From contig NC_088298.1 of assembly GCF_032854445.1 (NCBI RefSeq), positions 3,778,160 to 3,842,159 on the forward strand: DNA of 64,000 nt. Direction: 5' to 3'. The translations under genes and the position numbers were made by a program. Below are positions 15,089 through 24,700 of the stretch, in pieces. Within the stretch, counting starts at the first letter, position 1; the number at the start of each line of letters is the position of its first letter. This DNA is from Liolophura sinensis (lineage: Eukaryota; Mollusca; Polyplacophora; Chitonida; Chitonidae). The notes beneath the pieces are model-generated. The model ran no database searches. It was not told where the DNA came from and saw only the letters and a list, made by a program, of their open reading frames with translations.

Positions 15089-16134
15089 ATATCAGACAAG
15101 GTGGCACCCTTGTGGTTCTTTTTGGATAAGTAAGAACCATCACGGAAAAAATCATTCTCTTTACAGCGCATGCGCCGCTCTCCACTCTCACTTGACATCA
15201 CTGCCACCACTAGACAAGCTTGACTAGATGCAGGATGAGGTGTTTGGTCTTTGCCTCATCACCTGTGCCCTTGTGCGGAGCTACTTAATCAGCATTCATC
15301 AATAGATTCATGTCAGGTGTTAGTTAGAAATATTTTGGACCTACTTTAGATAAAGGGAATGCAGTCCTGTTGAGGTAGAGTCGTCGTGTTTTCTGACAGC
15401 TCTTCCTGCCTCATCACCCTGGCCTCATTTGCCTCCATGTTGTTCAAGATTTCTGTCTAACATTTGCTAGTGGTGGCATTGATGTAAACCGAACGTAGAG
15501 AGCGGTGCATGCCTGCTGTGAGGAGTGTGGACAACGGTATGAATGGACAGCTTCTCTTTGTGGACTGCTTGACATTTACTTATCATGCATTTGTCGTTTA
15601 TATTTTGTACCTCAAGTCCCGTTTTCACGAAGCGTTTTGTCGTAGAAATTCTCATAGAAAGTCCCGTACCTCCACGTCAGCCTTGGAGGTGGCGTACAAT
15701 ATTTTTACGAGAAAAATGGCGCTACTTGTAGTTCTGGCCGCCCAGCTAGTGGACAGAAGTCTAAGAAATTAGAGAGTTTTTCGAGATAGAACACAATTCA
15801 AGTGTACAATTATTATGAAAATGATGCTAGAGATGGTTTGTTTGTGTCACTAAAGATGCATGCTTCATAAAACTGTGCAAATTATTTCTCTAAACAACAT
15901 ACTTCTCTCAGAATGTTGCAAAATATTGGTTGGAGAGACGGTTGAAAATGTTGAAGAATTTGGGTAATTAAAACTTTTTTTAATTAAAAATAAGAAAAAT
16001 GCATAACTTAAATCTTTATGGTGAAATGAAAATGGCCAAGATCACTGAAGCCTGTTATCCCAGTCACACCTCTGTAGTAAAATGCTTATCAAATACTGTA
16101 AATGACATAAGATTTCGTCCAAGGCTTAAGCTAC

Positions 16135-16440
16135 TTGGACTGCTTCGGTGGCCTAATGGTTAGAGCGTCCGCCTCAAAGTCATGAGACCCAGGATCAAAT
16201 CAAAGACTTGTGATACTCGTTGCCTCACTTGGCGTTCAGTACTGAGAGGTCAGAGGAAGGAAACAGGAATGGTTGGCCTGGTGTCAGTATAATGTGACTG
16301 GGTGGGGTGTCATGTCTGGTGTCTTCGGCATGATACTTCAGCAGCACTTTGGCGGCCTCGACTCGCCCTGCCCCAAGAAAACACTATATGTACACACACT
16401 TTATGACTCCTCGTAGTCTGAAAAATTGTTAAGTACAATG
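16135..16440 (+). mobile_element. tRNA-headed SINE, family C
   Basis: Head GGTGGCCTAATGGTTAGAGCG (A-box-like) and GGATCAAATC (B-box-like), body with GACTGGGTGGGGTGTCATGT, end near GAAAAATTGTTAAGTACAATG. Similar copies at 40975 (+) and 33180 (-). Confidence 0.8.
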
Positions 16441-17741
16441 TTAAAATGCTATGCATGTATTCATTCCCCCTTAAGTTACTCATTTTGCCCAATTCTAGAG
16501 TTCGACTGATCTTAAAAAGGTGTCTTAAGGTTTGTGTAGAAGGTACGCTGATTGTATTACATGTACCTTTATTTACCTCGAAAATGTATTATTTAGTTGA
16601 GAATTGCATGGTTCCCCAAAATGTTTCTCTGTGAAAGGGATACAATTATACATGCAAATAATGGAGAATAATTATATTGTGCCTTCATAATTAAATCTAT
16701 GTGCATTCATACATTAGCTTTAACATGAAATCTCCTATCTTTCTTTGTCCACCAATCAGCTTGAATTGGCTATGCCTCACCACTGAAGCGAGTGTTACTA
16801 CAGGATCAGCAGAAATAATTGTCTTCAGTGAGCTGAACATAAGTGCTAATCCTACATCAATTGATGGTTCTAGCTTTAAATGAAAAAAAGCTATATTACA
16901 TGGATTTAATAAGAAAAAAACAAAATCAGAGCTATTGCCTGGTATTCCATTTTTGTGGTCACACCTGCATAAATGTAGCTGTAAAGAAGCAGGTGGAGAA
17001 AAGGAACAGTTGAAGCTCTGAAGCTCGCATGCAATGGAGGAAGGGAGACAATCGTTTAGGTTAGCATTGTAGTGGATCACTGCGCTGTCTTCGACAAGCG
17101 AATTTAGCCGATGGAGCCTCGAACAACATCTTGGACAAGCCGAGCCGGCTTTCTATGGGTAACAAAGAGAATCGCATTCGTGCAAAGATATGAAAATTGC
17201 ACTCTACTATCGCTTTACAAATATCACTAACGGAAAATCTAAGTCCTAGAGTACCCCGTGTAACAAGCTTCTGAAAATAATTCAAGGCATAAAGTCACCA
17301 CACGCCGTCAAAGCTTGTATGCAAATTAGGCTGGATGAGCAAAACCACCGGGGTTTACCGATCAAGAGCAACGAGTACTTATAATATGGGGAGGGTGGCG
17401 CGGAGGGGCTGTGTGTGACATGTATGTGTCAATTATCAGTATCGTGTTCAAGGCCGTTTGTAATGGGGCTCCGATGGGGAATGAGAGAGAATAATGCCAT
17501 GATCACGCGTTCACATTCGCGTGGAAGTGTTCAATTTAATGAGCTCAGAGTGACCAAAACTGCTTGCTATTTTTAACTTGGTATATGTCCTTAGTTCATG
17601 TTCTGATGTGATAGCCCTCGCAGATGGGTAGCTTTGTATGGGTTATGTCCAGTTTAATAAACGTACTTGTTGTTCAGTGAGCTAACTCATATATGGCCGA
17701 CAGTCATAGAACAGCAGCCCCCAATCAACTCAAGAACAGAG

Positions 17742-18078
17742 TGAATGAGTGAGTGCTTGGGGTTTAACGTCGTACTCAACAATTTTTCAGTCATAGGAGG
17801 ACGAAGGAATCCTTAGGGTGCATGTACGCGAAATGTGCCTCCTTTCCACCGCTCTTTGATTTAGTGCTGCATCACTGAGACGACTTACCGAAGGCAAGTA
17901 AGCCATTATACTGATACGGGTCAACCAGTCGTTGCAGTATCCCCTTCATGCCGAACGCCAAGCGAGGAAGTTACATCTTCCTCTTTTAAAGCCTTAGGTG
18001 TGACTCGATCAAGGATTGATCCTGGATCTACCGGTCCCGAAGCGGACGCTCTACCAACTGTGCTATCCGGGCCGGTTA
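17742..18078 (-). mobile_element. tRNA-headed SINE, family B
   Basis: Minus strand: head with GGTAGAGCGTCCGCTTCGGG, then GTGACTTCCTCGC-type body, end GAAAAATTGTTGAGTACGACG and CACTCACTCATTC tail. Near full length. Confidence 0.85.
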
Positions 18079-18323
18079 AAAGAGGTTGCTAGCCTACAGG
18101 TGTTTTCAACGTGATATGGCCGTAGGCCTCAGGAACAAAGTGTTTACCTCTGAGAATTTTTCCTTAAATGATCCAAGCTATTCTTCTCAAACGTAATGGC
18201 AGATTTGTTGATAAAAGATGACATTTTAGCCCTCTCTGGGTTGGGAGAGGGGACTGCATCAGCAACTTTGCTTGCAGCCAGAAAACGACAGAAGACATAA
18301 AGTTTGTGTTTTGTAACATTTTA

Positions 18324-18600
18324 GGGCATTCTATCGTGATTGTGTTAACAAGTAACTGTTGATTTCAAGTCTAAATATTCAAAGCAGAGTTGAGCTGCAA
18401 ATGACACACAGTAGGGGTCTTTCCACGACCCCAAACCCCAAATCACGATCAGATCACGAAATCACGATAGAGGGCATTCTATCGTGATTGTGTTAACAAG
18501 TAACTGTTGATTTCAAGTCTAAATATCCAAAGCAAAGTTGAATTGCAAATGGCACATTGTAGGGGTCTTTCCACGACCGCAAACCCCAAAACCAAAGGGA
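18324..18600 (+). repeat. 148-bp tandem duplication
   Basis: GGGCATTCTATCGTGATTGT starts at 18324 and 18472 with the following block to CTTTCCACGACC repeated; the junction carries AATCACGAT repeats. Confidence 0.85.
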
Positions 18601-19685
18601 ACTGCAAGACTAGATTATTTCAGAAGGACCTTCACACTCTCATCCATCTGTCAGCGGGTGCCATGGATGTTTAACTATCATCTTACCCCTTAATTTGATG
18701 TCCACGGTGGCTTTAATTACGGAACCCTTGGAGTTGGCAGTCACGGGTTCGTGGTAAGATCAAGCTGTCTGGATAGAGGAGAAGATTTCTTTTCTCATCC
18801 GAAAAACAAAGTGAAGTCATTCATCGAACTCACTGTGAAACATGATGGTTTGTGGACGTTTTGACCTTGATGCCAAATCTGTCAAGCGCAGCACTTTTTG
18901 ATTTGGAAGGCGAACATTCCTTTTAAGAGGGGCTTTTTCATTAACTCATATACAGTCTGTTTCTGTGAATCCCGTGCACTACTGTGTATCCCGTTGGTGT
19001 AGATTGACTAATACAAGCATTTAACTCGTAAGAGGAGAATCGGTGGAAAGAAACATCCATGTTTTTACTGGGCCTTGGTGGTAAATTTGCCGGCTTATTC
19101 GCACTGGCTTGTTTGCGATTGAAATCAATGTCATTCATATGTATACATACACTTTTTGATCAGACCTTTGGCTCAGAAAAATGGCGTGCGTCTGATTTAG
19201 GGGAACTGTCAGTAACGCGCCTAAGTCGGTGGTTACAACGCTTACTTGTCTTTCCTTAACTGATGAATCTTGCAACCTGTCCTAAGTGAAATGATCTTGG
19301 AATGACGATAAACCATAACGAAATAAATAACTCAACACCTGTGAGTGCATATATTGTAGAAATACATTAATTATAATGCTGTTTTGGGCTGAATAGAAAA
19401 TTGCACGCCATTGCATTGAAACACGGTCACTAAATCAGGGAGGTTGTGTTTGGAGACAAATGAGTTCACGTTTTTGTCAAATTACACTGTGATGATTTGC
19501 CCTTCCATGGGAGAATTGTATATAATTTTCATGCCCCCTTGCCCCCCCCCCCCCCTCCGGCTTCCTGCGCTCCTGTCATAGACCCTATTCTTCAAATTGA
19601 CAATATTACCACATTACGTCAAACAGTGGTCAAGACAACTGTTATTGTTATATAATCGCAGTCTGGTATTTTGAATACATGCATA

Positions 19686-19870
19686 AGGGTAGTTTTTAGC
19701 CCGTCTATGTATATATGTAGAGTACAATAACACTTGACGTTCCATCAATGATGCGCTGTGTTCATGTTTCATGTTTAATCATTGTAAATTACAAATTTCA
19801 CGACTGTTAGTGTATCAGAATCAGTGTTAAGGTAAATGTTTGGGGTAGTATTTAAAGGAGTATATACCCG
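19686..19870 (+). repeat. Unnamed dispersed repeat, copy 1
   Basis: Shares CATTGTAAATTACAAATTTCACGACT and the GTTCCATCAATGATGC block with loci at 20195, 35703 and 51575. Confidence 0.65.
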
Positions 19871-20135
19871 CACTGATAGCACAGCTGGTAGAGCGTCTGC
19901 CTCGGGAGGCGGTAGATCCGTTTTAAATCCTAAGACACCTGAGACCATAATAGAGGCTGTGGTAATTTCCACGCTTGGCGTTCAGCATTAAGGGTATAGT
20001 GCAACGACTGGTTGATCCGTATCGGGCGGGGCAACTTACTTGTTTTCGGTAAGTCGTCTTAGTGAAGGAGGACTAGATGCTCTCTTCGTGGTCATATGAC
20101 TGAAAAATTGTTAAAACTCAAGCAATCATTCACTC
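19869..20135 (+). mobile_element. tRNA-headed SINE, family B
   Basis: Head ACAGCTGGTAGAGCGTCTGC, body with GGCGTTCAGCATTAAGGG and CGTATCGGGCGGGGC, end TGACTGAAAAATTGTTAAAA with CACTCA tail. Confidence 0.85.
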
Positions 20136-20194
20136 AAAAAGTATATACTGTATGCATTGGGCTAATTATATATATATCGATCGCTCAGTGATGT

Positions 20195-20655
20195 TCTATG
20201 TTCTATCGTTGATGCTCTATGTGCATAACACCTACCGTAAACTGACCGTAAGAGAATATTTAGAACTGGTCAAATTGTAATAAGGTAAATGTTGTAGGTC
20301 ACTATTGGTATCTCAAAATCACTGCATGTATCCAGCCCAGGTTTTACATATAGGGTATGCATGTATAGAGCACAATGACACCAGAGAATGTTCCGTCGTT
20401 AATGCTCTAAATATGTGCATAACAATTACCGTAAATCACAAACTTCAAGACAGTGTGTTGAGAAATAGAACTGATCAAGTTAAAGTAAATGTTACAGGTG
20501 GTATCCCAAAAGGTACTGTATGTATTCAACTCAGGTTTTACATACATGGATGCAGAGCACAATGGCACGAGGGGCATGTTCTATCATTGATGTTCTATAT
20601 AGGCAATGTGCATATTATCACTACCGTAAATTACAAATTTCACGACTTACTTGTA
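20195..20655 (+). repeat. Unnamed dispersed repeat, tandem copies
   Basis: About two copies: each has AGGTTTTACATA, AGAGCACAATG(A/G)CAC, a TTCTATCATTGATG-type block, GTGCATA and ACCGTAAATTACAAA, then CAAGTTAAAGTAAATGTTACAG. Confidence 0.7.
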
Positions 20656-20781
20656 TTTTATGCTTTGCGCTGACGCTTTGCACCCATGTGTCTCCTATAT
20701 TGGCGAACTCTTTGGTAGCCTTGCTATCAAATTTAAGGATTTTTAATCTGGCTTGTAGCGTATATCGCGCTGAGTTACGAG

Positions 20782-20870
20782 CCTATGATATATTTATTTA
20801 TTTATTTATTTGATTGGTGTTTTACGCCGTACTCAAAAATATTTCACTTCTACGTCTGGCCTGTCATATA
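20782..20870 (-). mobile_element. SINE 3' fragment, family A
   Basis: Minus strand tail: TATTTATTTGATTGGTGTTTTACGCCGTACTC on plus, truncated after about 85 bases. Confidence 0.85.
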
Positions 20871-20989
20871 TGAATGGTTTTAAAATGCATAGGCCTATAT
20901 TAGATCAGTAAAAGTGGCTTATAGGCCTACAGAACAAACATAGAGATCCACAGCATACTTTAGCAGGCCTATATCAGAGTTGATATTTG

Positions 20990-21135
20990 TTTATTTGTTT
21001 GGTGTTTTACAACCTACTCAAGAATATTTTGCTTATAATACGACGGCGGCCAACATTATATGATGGGAGGAAACCGGGCAGAACCCGAGGGAAGCATCAA
21101 TCGTGTGGCGGCAACGGTGCTGTAGGTTAGACCAC
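20990..21135 (-). mobile_element. SINE 3' fragment, family A
   Basis: Tail and body in minus orientation (GGTGTTTTACAACCTACTCAAG, CGACGGCGGCCAACATTATA, GGAGGAAACCGGGCAGAACC on plus). Confidence 0.85.
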
Positions 21136-21581
21136 GGTTAGAGTAACCCTTTGACGATTAAACATAAATAAATAATTACTTTACGCGCTAATTAACAAAG
21201 TACACAGTCCTATCAGTGAAACTGTATGGCTCACTGCCGGTATTAGCTCCACCTAGGGCCTACCTCTACACCTTCGCTGACTCTACGGGATGTTAGGGGT
21301 GTAGAGGTAGGCCTACGTGGACCTATATTGGCCTACCGGTGTCAGACACGAAATATATATAGCGGTAGGTCTAATTAAGCGTCGAGATTTACCTTTTGGC
21401 CCGCCAAAAGAAGAATTATGCAGCGTCTAATTTCTTATAGGCCTATGTTTCGATGAATTTTTTTTTTAAAAAATGTTAGTAATGCCTAAGTGTTCGTATT
21501 TTAGTGAAATATGCGACACTTGTGTCAACGAAAAATGCATGTAAAATGAATGCTGATTGAAGTAGTACAAGACACCCGCCT

Positions 21582-21651
21582 GCAGCAGACATTCCACTTT
21601 ATCCCAGAAAACACGTGCAGCAGACATTCCACTTTATCCCAGAAAACACGT
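21582..21651 (+). repeat. 35-bp tandem duplication in LSM5 upstream region
   Basis: Two adjacent identical copies running from GCAGCAGACATTCC to AAAACACGTG, about 100 bases before the LSM5 start codon. Each copy ends in the palindrome CACGTG (E-box type). Confidence 0.85.
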
Positions 21652-21750
21652 GACCTGGATTGGAGCGTATCGCACGAAAGGTTTGACTTTTTGATGGCGG
21701 CGAGCATGCGTTTTCATTATTGAAAGACAATTTTAAAGTAAAGATCAGAA

Positions 21751-21790
21751 ATGACGACTTTCACAAACCCGTCTCAACTTTTGCCACTCG
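21751..21790 (+). CDS. LSM5: LSM5 exon 1
   Basis: ATG at 21751; encodes residues 1-13 ([13 protein letters not shown]) plus the first base of Glu14, then donor gtaagt at 21791. Confidence 0.95.
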
Positions 21791-24700
21791 GTAAGTGTCC
21801 TGTCTTTGTAACAGTGTTTAATGCACAGTTGTAGAAACGGATTTAGAATTTACTGTAATGATTTTCCTCCGATGCCTTACAACAACAACAACATCACATG
21901 TTACGCGTGGTTCGAAAATGAAATTCGGGAAGATCTTTTAATCAATTTGGACATTCTTAGACTAAAGCTGGGGTTCTTGCGGATATCACGAGGCAGAGGG
22001 TTTGTCGTCAGTTCACTGAAGAACATGGTTTTCACAATGAGCATTAGAGAAGCCGGTTAACAGAAACCTCGACTTTACAACTCACATCTGTTGAGTGGCC
22101 CTAGCACCAGTAGCACTAGAAGGCTTCATTTGTCATTCATTATAGCCCCTTCCACCCACCCACCCACCCAAACCCAAACCCAACCCATAGGCTTTATCGA
22201 GCTAGTGTAACCTAGGCTTAATTTCAATTAAATAAAAGGTTCAACAGTTTCTGATATTTACCTGCCTCAGTTGTTGAATTCAAAAACCTGTTAGGTCCAT
22301 ACCGGAGGACACTTTGCTGAAGGAAGTAGGCCTTTAAATCCACGTTAAAACGGTGGCACACACCAATTTCTGCTGTGCATTAAATATAATAGGACCCTAC
22401 TTACCACTTCTGCAAATGTAAGTCCATTCCTGAGTCATAATGTTGTAAAATTCACAGAAATATTTAATTCTTGCTCGTCAAAAAAACTTTGTGCTGTCAT
22501 GGTGAGTCGGATGTATTGAAATCTTGGAATCGCATGCCAAAAGATATGGAAATCAATCTTACAACACAACCATGCAACCAGTTTTAAATGACAACTTTAG
22601 TAATGCTATCCTAAGTCATCATGGATGCAGTACAATTTGCCCAGTGAGTCGCGCCAGAAAAATTAATTCTAAAGGCTCCAGTCAAGGCTTGCGGCTATTT
22701 CGTGCACATCTGCTTCGTTAACCATGTTTTCTGCCCCTGGACTCGGATACAATCCGTATTTTCAATACACCCGAAGCATCGCGTGTGCACACTGCAATTT
22801 TGAAGAGAGAAAAGGCAACACTTACCAAGTTTTCTGCATATAACTAGTCTGAAATTGATTAAAACTTGAAGGAGCGATAGAAGAGACCCATCCCTTCTCA
22901 GGGATAAAAGTACACCTCAACATTTAATTTAATTGAACTACCTAGGCTTCAGTTAGTGTACTGCAATATATAGGGCATAAGGTTTATAGTTCTGGCTTGA
23001 CACAGTCATATTATTGTGCAGGTGACCACCTGCCAACATGACGAATAGGTTTCGTTTTAACATGGGGCAATGGTCTTTTGAGGCAGGCAAAGGAGGAGTG
23101 CTTAGTGTGCAGATTTGTGTTGGTTGTACTTCACAGGAGACACGAGAAAAGTGACTGAGGTGCAAGTTGGCAGAACTCTGGAACTACTCCAAGAAAATCA
23201 AGTAGAATGTTGTGTAGCTCTACCCGTTTCTGTTTCTGAAAAAGTTTCCCAGCATGTGACATACAAATGCAGTATGTATTGGTGGGAGATCCCTGGTCGT
23301 CAACAAGTGTTACACAGCGCAAAGTACAGCGCAAACATTGTCGTCAATGCCTCACAACCTTATGCATTGTGAAAATCTACAGATTTGCTGTCCTAGGGTG
23401 ATTTTGAATCTGCACCTTATGCTTTTTAGTAATTGAAACGCAAGTCATTCAAACCACTAGACCACCCCACTCCCACATATGTGCTGTGTTTTAGCCAGTT
23501 ATAAATGTTTATTGTTTATTTTTCAGAACTGGTGGACAAATGTATAGGACACAGAATTCATATCATCATGAAAAATGACAAAGAAATTGTTGGAACGCTT
23601 TTGGGCTTTGATGATTTTGTCAGTATCCTTTTGATTTAAAGCATTTGGTAATACATAGATTTTACAACATTATTGTTTTCTGCTTTGTGTGTGTGTGTGT
23701 GTGTTTTTTTTTTCTTATTGTTAATCCACACCAATTTACTTCATTGTTTTGTGGGCAGAACAAATATTTTTCTAATGTCTTCAGAGGATATAAAAATAAA
23801 GCTTAAAATAGTTCTAATTTGTGGGAAATATGGACTGTCTTAGCAATTCTTTCCCTGTTAAAGATGTATTCATTTGATGAGAAAGCTTTGAAAAACAGGA
23901 AAATCATGAAAATATCCAGAATGGACAAAATAAAAAGGTGGAATTTCTGTTTTATTTCTTATTCAACTTCTTGCAATTTTTTTGTGTCGGTTCATCTGTA
24001 AAATACAAAAATAAAATTGATGTTGTCTAAACGGCTATATGAATTTGCATATTTAAAGCCAGTACTCTTGTCAATTTGAGTGCATCTTGGGGTAAGGAAA
24101 TTTGTCAGATAATTTACAACAAAGTACCACAAGCATATGATCTCTGAACTGTTACTTTGCATAATGCACGTTTTTTGTCCACCTACATACAAGGGGTACA
24201 TTGTATATTGCGAACCTCCTTGGTTGAGTTGCACAATGACTCAGGATTCTCAAACCAATGTGATGGTTGTGAGTTCAAGTCCCCACATGAACCCCCCCCC
24301 CCTTCCCCCAACCACCGTATAAAAGTGAAATACTCTTCAGTAAGGCATAAAATAACAAGCAAAGAGATAAGTAAATAAATTCTACCTTAATGCTCCCCAT
24401 CACTATATAAGTTAAATATTTCTGAGTACAGTCAGCATAGAACACCAATCAACCAAATAAATAAGCTTTATAATGCTTCAGTTATAACAGAGTATCAACT
24501 GGTTACTAAAAATTCGACCACAAAGGAGCATTTTTGGAGGCAAATAAATGTCATAAATAACTTTTACATTATCCCAGTAGGATATCATCCCACCTTCCAA
24601 GCACCTCCCAAAGCACCTTTCTAAAATCAGTAAAACTTTCAGAATCTGGAAAAATGAGTAACAGTCATGGACGAAATTTTAGGTCATTTAGGGTAGTTGT

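Larger units (their letters stand above)
14061..21700. other. Intergenic stretch without recognised gene
   Basis: Between UBE2E and LSM5. Contents seen: an AT microsatellite (14430-14525), a SINE with clear target duplication (14953-15088), tRNA-headed SINEs at 16135, 17742 and 19869, a 148-bp tandem duplication (18324-18600), a dispersed repeat (19686-19870 and 20195-20655) and two minus-strand SINE fragments (20782-21135). Open frames of up to 127 codons exist (for example minus strand 16697-17080) but show no recognisable domain, splice context or codon bias. Confidence 0.6.

Noticed and set aside
15509-15772. 87-codon plus-strand open frame
   Set aside because: No family resemblance and no supporting exon signals.
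16138-16204. tRNA gene
   Set aside because: Has A- and B-box-like blocks but no cloverleaf acceptor stem, and is followed by a SINE body shared with 33180 and 40975.
16697-17080. 127-codon minus-strand open frame
   Set aside because: Composition like neighbouring non-coding DNA, no recognisable motif, no splice context.
21525-21707. Minus-strand 60-codon frame opposite the LSM5 promoter
   Set aside because: Produced largely by the 35-bp duplication; no independent evidence for a divergent gene.
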